DNA from: an uncultured Elusimicrobium sp. | GTDB lineage: Bacteria; Elusimicrobiota; Elusimicrobia; Elusimicrobiales; Elusimicrobiaceae | Length of the DNA: 64,000 nt | NCBI GenBank assembly: GCA_902797165.1 | Contig: CADBRU010000018.1 | Location: forward strand, 34,273 to 98,272 | Reading direction: 5' to 3' | In this document: piece after piece, positions 53,498 through 62,500 of the stretch | How positions within the stretch are numbered: the stretch's first letter is position 1 | How the letters are laid out: each line of letters opens with the position of its first letter | Position numbers and translations under genes: made by a program | Notes under the pieces: generated by a model | Told to the model about the DNA's origin: nothing | The model's database searches: none | The model's input: the letters and a program-made list of their open reading frames with translations, nothing else

Positions 53498-53540
53498 TGT
53501 AGTCCCAAAACTACACTTGCCATACCAAAAAAACTATAAT
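53498..53540 (+). promoter_or_regulatory. Pilin promoter region with TGTAGT/ACTACA palindrome
   Basis: A consensus -10 box TATAAT (53535-53540) lies 29 nt before the pilin ATG. In place of a good -35 box there is the inverted repeat TGTAGT-CCCAAA-ACTACA (53498-53515), whose distal arm reaches the expected -35 position. This suggests an activator or repressor site. Confidence 0.5.
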
Positions 53541-53569
53541 TTATAGAGTAGTTAAAATTTGGAGAGGTT

Positions 53570-54040
53570 ATGATGAAAAAAGGATTCACTTTAATTGAAT
53601 TATTGGTAGTAGTTTTAATCATCGGCATTTTATCAGCCGTGGCTCTGCCGCAATATACTAAAGCCGTAGATAAAGCTCGTTTTTCCGAAGCAAAAATTAT
53701 GTTGCGTAAAATTTGGGAAGCCAAAAAATTGTGCGAGTTACAAATGGGGAAAGGAAACAGTGAGTGTAACAAAATCAGCAATTTAACTTTTACTCCTCCT
53801 ACAACAGCAAGTGAGTCGGGCTTTAATACCAAAGATTTTGCATATTCCACAAATGATGTAAATGAAAACGGATACCCGATTGCATGGTATAAAAAATATG
53901 ATGTTTGCATCTGTATTGACGAAGAAGGAAATTTTATAGGAAACAACGAAGGAAGTAAGTGCGGCACCACTACTACACCTTATAATGTATTACAAATGTT
54001 AGGAATTGAAGACGTCGGAAATAAATGTTGGATGTGCTAG
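53570..54040 (+). CDS. Type IV pilin-like protein (Elusimicrobium-type)
   Basis: The 156-aa protein has a very short basic leader, then GFTLIELLVVVLIIGILSAV and ALPQYTKAVDKARFSEA, the classic type IVa prepilin N-terminus with cleavage after Gly and Glu at +5. The soluble domain holds six cysteines, two near the C-terminus (KCWMC). A GGAGAGG site precedes two adjacent ATGs, so the exact first residue is open by one codon. No type IV pilus assembly genes are near; Elusimicrobium genomes carry many such scattered pilin genes. It has its own promoter and terminator. Confidence 0.93.
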   Translation: MMKKGFTLIELLVVVLIIGILSAVALPQYTKAVDKARFSEAKIMLRKIWEAKKLCELQMGKGNSECNKISNLTFTPPTTASESGFNTKDFAYSTNDVNENGYPIAWYKKYDVCICIDEEGNFIGNNEGSKCGTTTTPYNVLQMLGIEDVGNKCWMC

Positions 54041-54045
54041 ATATC

Positions 54046-54079
54046 AAAAGAGCGGAAGAATTTTCTTCCGCTCTTTTTT
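54046..54079. terminator. Strong bidirectional terminator between pilin and malQ
   Basis: AAAAGAGCGGAAGAA pairs perfectly with TTCTTCCGCTCTTTT, with T-runs on both strands. It ends the pilin gene (6 nt after the stop) and, on the minus strand, the malQ transcript. Confidence 0.93.
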
Positions 54080-54093
54080 ATTGTAAAAATAAC

Positions 54094-55668
54094 TTATCCA
54101 AGCCGTCCTGTTTCCTGTAATAACTGGCGGTACATATTCAGTTGCGGTGCATATACTTGCGCGGCTTCCTGCGGGGTATATTCACTGCGATAAGTCCAGT
54201 TTTCTTCCCCCACCGTCCCCGGCGTATTGACGCGGTCTAAAGTACCTATAATATCTTGCCAAGAAAACATGGTCAGCGCAGAAGCAGAGGTAAGCACGCG
54301 CCACAAAATGGTACGTTGCGTATCCAAATTAAAAGGCACGTTGCCATCGGTTTTTTGTGTAGAAATCATTTCCCAAATGTGCGCTTTTTCCCAAGGGACT
54401 TCCGTCTCCCACCAACCGCGCAGCGTTTCCGTATCATGCGTGGAAGTGGTGGCTAAAGAAACCACCGGGTAATTGCGCGGCTCACGGTAATAACCGTTAT
54501 CCTCACGCTCCCAGCGCAAGACTTTATATCCGGCAATTTTTAAATCTACCAGCATCCGGCGCACATAATTGGGGATTACCCCCAAATCTTCCCCAACCGG
54601 CATAGCCCCGTTTGCACTGTCTAACACCATGCGCAAAAAGGCATACCCGCGGTCAATTTGCGCCTGTTCTTCCGCTACATCAAAGAAACCGGTATCACTG
54701 CCGTTGGCAAATACGTACGTGCGGAAAAACCCCACCAAGTGATCTAGGCGGAACACGTCGTATAATTCAACTGCCCGGCGGATTTTGCGGCGCCATAAAT
54801 TAAAATTATCTTGCCTAAATTGTTCCCAATTGTAGGCGGGCAAGCCCCAACTTTGACCTTTGGTAGAAAATTGGTCCGGCGGCGCACCGACACTAAGGTC
54901 CAGCCGGAAATTTTCACGCTCACTCCATACTTCCGCACTGTCTAAATTGGTACCGAACGGGATATCTCCGAACAAATACACTCCGTTGGCTTTAGCACAG
55001 GCTTTGGCACCGCGTAATTGCAAATCGGCTTGCCATTGAATATATGCAAAAAAACCGATATATTCACTGTATTTCATTTCAAATTCTTCTACCGCGTTTT
55101 TTTGGAAATCACGCAAACCTTCCGGCCAATCTTTCCACGTGGTCCATTGATAAAATTCTTTTAGCGCACGGAACAAACTGTAACTGCGTAACCAATTACT
55201 GTTGGCGGCACAATAGGCTTTGAAGGCCTGTGCGCGCGGGGTGTTACGTTGCCATTGGGCTCCCAAAAAGATTTCATAGGCTTGCCATAATACTTTTAAC
55301 TTGGCTTCTTTAACCAATTTAAACGGGGCTTTGCGCGAGAGGCGCCACGCGGCTATTTCCCCTTGTAAATTTTGCACTTCCTGTTGGGCACGCCCCGGCA
55401 CTTGCACTTCTTCTACTTTGTTTACATCAATATAAACCGGATCAATAGCAAATGCACTTAGAGCCGAATAAGGGCAATTCTGCCCCGGCGCGGTTTCCTG
55501 CAGCGGTAAAATTTGAATAATTTTGGTACCTAAACCGCCCAAAAATTTAATCCACTCACACAAAGACGAAAAATCCCCCACTCCCCAATCGGAGTCGGTT
55601 TTCATGGCGGCTACCGGCAGCAAAATGCCGTTGGTGCGTTTTTGTAATAATTCTTCGTGGATACTCAT
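54094..55668 (-). CDS. malQ: 4-alpha-glucanotransferase (MalQ)
   Basis: The 524-aa GH77 enzyme has GILLPVAAMKTDSDWGVGDF, IQILPLQETAPG, FGDIPFGTNLDSAEVW, the nucleophile region VFRLDHLVGFFR, the acid PVGEDLGVIP and the closing STHDTETLRGWW. It moves alpha-1,4-glucan segments between chains and frees glucose in maltodextrin or glycogen use. Length is as usual for the bacterial amylomaltase class. It lies 5 nt after ridA. Confidence 0.95.
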   Translation of the reverse strand: MSIHEELLQKRTNGILLPVAAMKTDSDWGVGDFSSLCEWIKFLGGLGTKIIQILPLQETAPGQNCPYSALSAFAIDPVYIDVNKVEEVQVPGRAQQEVQNLQGEIAAWRLSRKAPFKLVKEAKLKVLWQAYEIFLGAQWQRNTPRAQAFKAYCAANSNWLRSYSLFRALKEFYQWTTWKDWPEGLRDFQKNAVEEFEMKYSEYIGFFAYIQWQADLQLRGAKACAKANGVYLFGDIPFGTNLDSAEVWSERENFRLDLSVGAPPDQFSTKGQSWGLPAYNWEQFRQDNFNLWRRKIRRAVELYDVFRLDHLVGFFRTYVFANGSDTGFFDVAEEQAQIDRGYAFLRMVLDSANGAMPVGEDLGVIPNYVRRMLVDLKIAGYKVLRWEREDNGYYREPRNYPVVSLATTSTHDTETLRGWWETEVPWEKAHIWEMISTQKTDGNVPFNLDTQRTILWRVLTSASALTMFSWQDIIGTLDRVNTPGTVGEENWTYRSEYTPQEAAQVYAPQLNMYRQLLQETGRLG

Positions 55669-55673
55669 AAAAC

Positions 55674-56051
55674 TTATTTGTGGGCTACGGCTTCAATTTG
55701 CACATAAGCCCCTTTGGGCAAAGCCGCTACTTGCACCGTGGTACGGGCGGGCGGATTTTCTTTGAAAAAAGATTCATAAGCCGCGTTCATTTCCGCAAAA
55801 GAAGTTAAATCGGTTACGTAGACAGTTGTCTTAATAATGTGTTTCATTTGGGCGCCGGCGGCTTTAATAATGTTTTCCATATTTTTAAGTACCAGTTCGG
55901 TTTGGCTCTTTACATCTCCGCCCAAAATTTCCCCCGTTACCGGATCCACCGGCAAAATACCGGAAGTAAAAACAAACCCCTCAATTTCTACCGCTTGCGA
56001 ATAAGGTCCGATGGCTTTAGGTGCTTGGGGAGAACTAATAATCTTTTTCAT
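55674..56051 (-). CDS. ridA: RidA family enamine/imine deaminase
   Basis: The 125-aa protein has IGPYSQAVEIEGFVFTSGIL, the catalytic arginine in PARTTVQVAALPKGAYVQIE and the final EAVAHK. RidA hydrolyses reactive 2-aminoacrylate and related imines from PLP enzymes. A GAGGA site precedes the ATG. Confidence 0.95.
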   Translation of the reverse strand: MKKIISSPQAPKAIGPYSQAVEIEGFVFTSGILPVDPVTGEILGGDVKSQTELVLKNMENIIKAAGAQMKHIIKTTVYVTDLTSFAEMNAAYESFFKENPPARTTVQVAALPKGAYVQIEAVAHK

Positions 56052-56122
56052 AAAATCCTCACTTAAAAAACGGTCTTTTTTATATGGTACAAAATACGAA
56101 CTCCCAAAGCCAATAATTCAAA

Positions 56123-56150
56123 CAAAAGCCCCGCGCCAAATAGCGCGGGG
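56123..56150 (-). terminator. Intrinsic terminator after the sugar transporter
   Basis: On the minus strand CCCCGCGC pairs with GCGCGGGG around a 6-nt loop, followed by CTTTTG. It lies 24 nt after the stop at 56174. Confidence 0.85.
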
Positions 56151-56173
56151 TGGAGGTGTAAAAACCAAAAAGA

Positions 56174-57337
56174 TTAAGCAACCTTTTTGATTTTAGATAT
56201 CAAGTAAATCAGATACGATACACCAATCATCAGGACGATAATAGACCCTCTTTGAGAGCCCATAGCATCCGAGGCCCATCCCATTAAGAACGGGAAGACG
56301 GTACCGCCGATTAATCCCATAATCATCAAACCGGAAACTTCATTCTTTTTGTCCGGCATTTGCAACAGGGCTTGTGAGAAAATAATCGGGAAGATATTAG
56401 AGTTACCTAACCCTATTAAAGCAATACAAACATACAAAGGCCATTGACTATGGAAAACCAACAGTCCGCACATAGCCGTCAGCATCATAAACACGCTGAC
56501 TGCAAAAATATGTTTGGCTTCGAATTTTGCCAGCAGGAAAGATCCCGTAAAACAACCGATGGTACGGAACAAGAAATAAATGCTGGTAGCATAAATGGCT
56601 TTATCCAAGGTCCAACCCAAACGGTCCATCAAAATTTGCGGGGCGGCCGTATTGGTACCTACGTCTAAGCCGACATGGCAGGCAATACCGATAAAGCACA
56701 ACAAAATAATACCGTTTTTTAACAGCCCCAAACACTCTTTGAAAGTAGAAGGTTTGCCGGTCATTTCTTCTTCTTTGATGTCTTCTTTCCAAAGCATTAC
56801 AAAAGCCAATACGGTCTCTAAAGCAAACACGCCGTACATCCAAACCCAATTACCTGTTTTGGCAAAGAACCAAGCCGCAAAAATCGGGGCGATAAAAGAA
56901 GCAATGGCCTTAACAAATTGACCGAAAGTCATAAAACTGGCCAATTTGTCTCCGCTAACGATATTAGATACCAGCGGATTTAAAGAAACTTGCAATAAAG
57001 CATTCCCGATACCCAGCAAAGCAAACGCGAGCATCATCACCGGGAAATTATACGCCACTACCGGTAAAAGCAAGGCGGCCACCGTGACTGCCAAACTGAT
57101 GAGCACCGTTTTGCGGCGCCCGATTTTGTTCATCAGCATCCCGGTAGGTACCGAACACACCAGGAACCAGAAAAATACCATAGAGGGACACAAATTGGCC
57201 ACCGTATTAGACAAACCGAAACTTTCTTTGACATAATTGGTAGCGGTCCCGACAGAATCCACAAATCCCATGGCAAAAAAAGCCAACATAACCGGGATTA
57301 GTTTTGCAACGAGCGATGTTTCTTTTTGTTCAGCCAT
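56174..57337 (-). CDS. Major facilitator sugar transporter (FucP-like)
   Basis: The 387-aa protein has 12 predicted membrane helices and the motif LMNKIGRRKTVLISL between helices 2 and 3, plus GIGNALLQVSLNPLVSNI, very like the FucP/GlcP hexose-proton symporter group. The next gene in the same operon is a fructokinase-like PfkB, suggesting hexose (perhaps fructose or glucose) uptake coupled to phosphorylation. A GGAG site precedes the ATG. Confidence 0.88.
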   Translation of the reverse strand: MAEQKETSLVAKLIPVMLAFFAMGFVDSVGTATNYVKESFGLSNTVANLCPSMVFFWFLVCSVPTGMLMNKIGRRKTVLISLAVTVAALLLPVVAYNFPVMMLAFALLGIGNALLQVSLNPLVSNIVSGDKLASFMTFGQFVKAIASFIAPIFAAWFFAKTGNWVWMYGVFALETVLAFVMLWKEDIKEEEMTGKPSTFKECLGLLKNGIILLCFIGIACHVGLDVGTNTAAPQILMDRLGWTLDKAIYATSIYFLFRTIGCFTGSFLLAKFEAKHIFAVSVFMMLTAMCGLLVFHSQWPLYVCIALIGLGNSNIFPIIFSQALLQMPDKKNEVSGLMIMGLIGGTVFPFLMGWASDAMGSQRGSIIVLMIGVSYLIYLISKIKKVA

Positions 57338-57348
57338 ACATTCTCCTT

Positions 57349-58209
57349 TTAATTATAAGCGGGCCATGCACCGGTTTTACTGCACACAAACGCGGCCGTT
57401 TTAACCGCCTGTGCGTGAGCCTGCTGCATAGTTTTGCCCGCCAAAATACCTGCCACAAACGCACCGGAAAAAGAATCTCCGGCACCCACCGTATCAGCCA
57501 CTTCTACTTTGGGCGTATCCATACGAGACACACCTTCTTTAGAATAGATGACACTGTATTTATCGCCAGCCGTTAATACGACATAGCGCAAATTATATTT
57601 CTCCAAAAACCATTTGCAAACTTCTTCTTCACTGCCTTTAATACCAAACATTTTTTGAACGGTTGCAACTTCATCATCATTAATTTTGAAAATGTTTGCT
57701 TTTTTAAGCAAAGCCTCTATTAATTCTTTGCTGTAGTAGTGCTGGCGCAAGTTAATATCAAAAAAGCGCAAAGCACCGGAGGATACTTTATCTAATAGTG
57801 AAAATATAGTTTTACGTGAAACTTCGTTTCGCAGAGCCAACGTGCCGAAACAAACCGCATCTGCTTTTTCCACCAGTTCCACGGCTTTTTGAGACAGCGG
57901 AATGTGGTCCCACGCTACATTTTCAATAATCGTATAACTGGGCTGACCGTTTTTTAATTCCACTTTCACCGTACCGGTCGGATAATCTATTTGTTCGCAG
58001 AGATAATTAATGTGATTTCCGTCCAGTTCCCGCAGAATCTCCGTGCCTAAGGCATCTTTTCCAACCGCACTGATGGCGTATCCTTGCATACCTAGTTGTG
58101 TAGCATGATAGACAAAGTTGGCCGGAGCACCGCCGGCGCGTTTACCGGTGGGAAACATATCCCACAACAATTCACCGATACCGACTACTATAGGTTTCCG
58201 ATTTGCCAT
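57349..58209 (-). CDS. PfkB-family sugar kinase, fructokinase-like
   Basis: The 286-aa kinase has the N-terminal GIGELLWDMFPTGKRAGGAP, the substrate-binding start of fructokinases, and the C-terminal DTVGAGDSFSGAFVAG with the catalytic Asp (second Asp of the GAGDS motif). It phosphorylates a sugar, most likely fructose. It is followed after 11 nt by the transporter gene. Confidence 0.92.
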   Translation of the reverse strand: MANRKPIVVGIGELLWDMFPTGKRAGGAPANFVYHATQLGMQGYAISAVGKDALGTEILRELDGNHINYLCEQIDYPTGTVKVELKNGQPSYTIIENVAWDHIPLSQKAVELVEKADAVCFGTLALRNEVSRKTIFSLLDKVSSGALRFFDINLRQHYYSKELIEALLKKANIFKINDDEVATVQKMFGIKGSEEEVCKWFLEKYNLRYVVLTAGDKYSVIYSKEGVSRMDTPKVEVADTVGAGDSFSGAFVAGILAGKTMQQAHAQAVKTAAFVCSKTGAWPAYN

Positions 58210-58251
58210 ACGTTATAAATCCTTTTCAGATGTCCGTATACTTCTGCTTTC

Positions 58252-58270
58252 ATTCTAGCAGATTTTCTGC
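58252..58270 (-). promoter_or_regulatory. -10 box with adjacent GCAGA/TCTGC palindrome, fructokinase operon
   Basis: On the minus strand TAGAAT (58252-58257) lies next to GCAGA-AAA-TCTGC (58258-58270), which occupies the spacer just upstream. A repressor binding here would block the promoter, as expected for a sugar-inducible operon. No strong -35 box is seen. Further GCAGAA half-sites occur nearby on both sides. The rest of the 149-nt gap holds nothing else I can support. Confidence 0.4.
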
Positions 58271-58358
58271 AAATAAACTACTCTTTTTGTAAAGATAAAA
58301 ACTCCTCTGTCGCAAGCAGAAAAATTTAGACATAAAAGAGATTTAGGTAATCAAACTA

Positions 58359-59561
58359 TTAATAAAAACCCCTATTTTTGGCTTTCCGGAACATAAAGTG
58401 GCCTTCCGGCAGCAGCGCACCAAATTCTTCTTTGGCCACCTCGGCTACAAAATCTGCCACTTCTTGGGGAATAATGACTTTCGGATGGTTAGGGCTGCTA
58501 GGGAAATTTTCCTTAGACGTTAAAGTATAAGATACCGGGAGATTAGATCTAAAACTTAATGGCAATAATTCAAAGTCATCCTCTGTGGTATATTTCTTAC
58601 CCACTAACTGGCTAACCGCTTCCGGATGCAATTGTTTATATTGCAACAAATGTCTATACAATTCACGGCGGTTACTCGATTCCGTGATATTGCGGATGGC
58701 TTGTAAGTCCGTTAACAACGTTTGATATTGTTTTCTTTGCTCAGTCGGTAAAGAGTCATCTTGTAATTTTGTTTTTACCCGTTTAATGGCCGTTTTCAAC
58801 GGATCGTAGGCTTTGCCGTTAATAATTGCTTTACTGGCAATTCCGAGTCCTTCTTCAATTCCCTGTACCAAATTATCTAATGCCGCTTCCAAAGAAGAAG
58901 TAGGAACTAACCTTACACTAGCGGTGTTTCCGTAACGTATTCTATCTACCGCATTTGTATAATATAATTGATAACGCCCGACGGGGATATAAAGATTTAC
59001 ATTCTTTGTTAATTCGGGCAAAGATTTCTGCAGCAACATGAAATCTTCTATAATTTGGCCGCTATTACAAGATCCAAAAATAATATGTGTAAAGGCAGAT
59101 TTCGATTGGGAGATCCCTTCCAACAAGGACTCTAAAGAAAGCGATTCATCATCTGTCAAATAAGCCTCAAAAAAACGATTGGGATACATCAAAGAATCAG
59201 ATACTCGCCCATGGGCCACAATAAGTAAAGTATTTTCTTTTCCGGGTTGTAAAGACTCTATGGACTCGGCTAATGTACGATCTTTTCTGATTTGTAAAGA
59301 AAAGCCCCCCACAAACGGTTCGAGCATTTTCATTGCCCATGGAATGTTATAACCAATCGTAGCAATCAGCGGGGGTTTGCCCAGACTTTCTCGCAGCGCA
59401 TTAAAATCATCATAATTAGTTTGACCCGTCTCCGCATTTCTGGCTTCTGCCTCCAAAATGATATCGTGTTGTGCAGAGGTCAGATCCGGATCACTGATCA
59501 TGAACGCACTTTCTAAATCATGCTCCGACCAATTTTGTAAAGTAGGGGTGCCATTGTCCAA
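58359..59561 (-). CDS. Caspase-type (clan CD) protease-like protein, putative
   Basis: I do not recognise the full protein. The frame (400 aa from a TTG at 59561; an ATG at codon 21 is another possible start) has NTLLIVAHGRVSDSL (His117-Gly118) and, 48 residues later, THIIFGSCNSGQ (Cys165-x-Ser-Gly). A His-Gly at the end of one strand and Cys-x-Ser-Gly at the end of the next hydrophobic strand is the catalytic dyad pattern of caspases, metacaspases, clostripain-like and CHAT peptidases. The C-terminal half is helical and Lys/Leu-rich and ends in a basic tail. There is no signal peptide. The gene follows the giant multi-domain gene almost directly, in a different frame, with no own promoter seen. 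Peptidase activity is inferred. Confidence 0.6.
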   Translation of the reverse strand: MDNGTPTLQNWSEHDLESAFMISDPDLTSAQHDIILEAEARNAETGQTNYDDFNALRESLGKPPLIATIGYNIPWAMKMLEPFVGGFSLQIRKDRTLAESIESLQPGKENTLLIVAHGRVSDSLMYPNRFFEAYLTDDESLSLESLLEGISQSKSAFTHIIFGSCNSGQIIEDFMLLQKSLPELTKNVNLYIPVGRYQLYYTNAVDRIRYGNTASVRLVPTSSLEAALDNLVQGIEEGLGIASKAIINGKAYDPLKTAIKRVKTKLQDDSLPTEQRKQYQTLLTDLQAIRNITESSNRRELYRHLLQYKQLHPEAVSQLVGKKYTTEDDFELLPLSFRSNLPVSYTLTSKENFPSSPNHPKVIIPQEVADFVAEVAKEEFGALLPEGHFMFRKAKNRGFY

Positions 59562-59568
59562 CGGGACA

Positions 59569-62500
59569 TTAAGCGTAGAGAAACGTCCCCGCCGGTAAAC
59601 CGGCGGGATTTCCTCCTAAATCACTTGGTAGCCAAGAGGTCGGACCGGGAACATCCTCTCCTTTCTGCACGCGTTGTAACGGTCCGAAGAGATCCTCCAG
59701 GGTGGCTCGTCCCGCATATAAGTCGTCTAATTGCGTATCCGTCAGTTCAATGCCGAATTCTTCACGTAAATAATTCAGGTCAAAGAAACGTCCTTCATCT
59801 ACTACAAACAAAGGTGCTCCGTCCGGGATTTCACTTTCGGGTACCGTGAACTTAGCAGGTAAATATTTATCATAGAAAGGTCTGGGAGCCACGCGCATTT
59901 TGCGTAAACGTTCCAAAGCCACTTTGGGTAAATATTCACTCATTAGGGCTGTACTGGTCAATTCTTCTTCAACATACAAAGGTTCCAGTTCCAAGAAATT
60001 TTCTATCCCTCTTCCCTCATAATAGCCCTCAGCCAAGTGATGTAAGATGGACAAAGAATACATCTTATCCGGGCTATCATTTAACGGATAATATTTATTG
60101 TCTGCTTGCAAGGTATAGATACGTAAGCGTTTGAGACGTGCAAATCTGAATCCGTCTACTTCTTCCACTTCCATATCCCTTGAGTCATAGGCAATGCGTA
60201 AATTGTGCGCAAAAGATCCCAGCGGCACAATGACTTCTTTTCCATCCACCGTCACCGCACGCATGCCAAATTCAATAAATTTCCGCAGATTCTCACCGGT
60301 AATTTCCATAATGGCCAGCGGCTCACTGCCCGCATAGTGATCGGCAATATTACCGTAAGTATATTCAAGTTCGTGCGGCGTTTTTCCACTGTTTTCCGGA
60401 GTTGCAAAGGAGAATTGCTCTTCTTTAGGATAATATTTATTACCTTTTATCCGGTTCTTTCCCATAGCCGTTCTCTTGAATAAGTCTTTCGAACGTTTGC
60501 GAAGCACGTCTGCATGCGAGTTGGGAGCAGAGGCGTCCACAAACATTCTGCGCAGTCTTGACTTAGTAAGATCTACAGCGCGTCTGAGTTGCGCTGAAAA
60601 GCGCACAATTACCTGAGTTAACGGAGGTAATCCGCTCAGCAGATCTTTATATAAGTTGTCATAAATAGCCGCTACTACACCATTTTCATTTTCAAAAGAT
60701 TTTTCATCCGACAAATTGATTAGTTGACTGCTTACATAGGTGCTCTGTCCCGGTATCCGCTCAAATACGGTCACGGGAGTTGCGATGACAGGCTCACCTT
60801 TTCCTGCCCCTTGCAAGCGCAAGATACCATCTTCTTCGTAAAGATTCTGTTCCGGTTTGTGGCTATGGCCTTCATACATCACACGAATCATATCATGCAA
60901 TTGCTGAATTTTCTGTTTTTCTGCGGCGGTTTTGGCAGCCTTCATCTTGGTGTCAAAATAATCTGCTATGGCCTTGGTAATATCCATACTGCGTTTACCG
61001 TGATCGCGCCAGTTATTCAGTGCATCATGAGAGATAAATACTACATGATCGACCGGATGCGCTAAGGCATAATCAAAAGCATCCCGAATGGTGTCCGGGT
61101 AGTTTTGAACAGCAAGCACACCTTGTTCTTTTCTCTTGTTTATGTGGCTACCGTAACCGGGTTGCGGCACACCTATTAATAAGACACGGTCACCATTACC
61201 CATGGTTTTTACAGCATATCCGGTTGTCTTGATGAGGTTATGCAACATGCGTGTATCACCGGCCAAGACGCTGACCCCGCTACCGGCACGAGATTCTATA
61301 GATTCATTAATGAATCCTTCTTGGTTAGTCAACAAGACATTGCTGAAGAAAGCATTTCTGGAGTCAAACTCATGGTTACCAAAGACAAAGCCGTCCATTA
61401 AACTGAATAATGTCCAACCTAAAATAGGACGTTCGTTTAGCACCGTAGAACCCACGAAAATATCGCCGCCGCACAAAACAAGCAAATTTTCCCGTCCATA
61501 CTCATTCACCATTTTGGAATAGAGTTTAAGGAAGTTAGTCGGATTCATTCCATGAAAATCGGACAGATACAAGATCGCAGTACGTTTCATCTCTGCATTA
61601 CTGCGTACCTCTTGCGGGATATCCGCTTCTACCTGTTGAGCCACACTGCTGCCCAGTGTCACAATTTCCGGCTTGTTGGGATCTGCCGGCATCTTATTGA
61701 CATAGATTGTATTAGTAGCATATTTTGCAACAATTGCTTCTTCCGATACCGGCTTATCTTTGTTCGGATGCAACATACTCAAGTAGTCATCCACAGAACC
61801 GAAATTGTATTGACTTAACATCCGAGGCAACGAATACATATAATCGTTTAATTCCGCTGCGGTCGGAATCATTTCTTTCGGAATATCCAAGGGGTCAACT
61901 TCGGGCGCAACAGTTGCGGCATCAGTCGGAGTAGCAGTAGAAGTAGAATGAGCACCCGTTGCGGCCGTAGAATTTTTATCCACGACATCGGCTGGCACTT
62001 CCTCAATAACCGCTCTGCCCGTGAAAATCTTCCAGCCCCAGTGGATACGAGAAGCAATTTTCTTTAAACCGTCCCATATTCCCATCATCGGCAAACCGGA
62101 ATACATATAGCCGGAATAATCGAAATGGGGTACTATATTTTCCGTAACAACACGGTTTAATCCCGGGACGGTTACTACTGGTCCGAGTTGACTTTTCTCT
62201 TGCATAATGGCAGATTGTTCTACAGGAGTAACGGACAAATTGCCATCCTCTTGCAAACTGGCTTGATACCAACCGGTTTGCCCATCTACCGTTAAGTAAA
62301 GCGTTACAAATTTAATATCGGAGGCCGGGATATCTTCCTTAAACGATACATAATCTACTCCCTCATCTACATTTGTAGAAGAACCATGATAATCAATACC
62401 CAATACTACGGGGATTTGATGATGAATCATATCTTCCAGCACCATAGCCTGATAACCCGGCAAAATACCCATAGGTTGGCTGGCATAGCGCACGGCTGTT

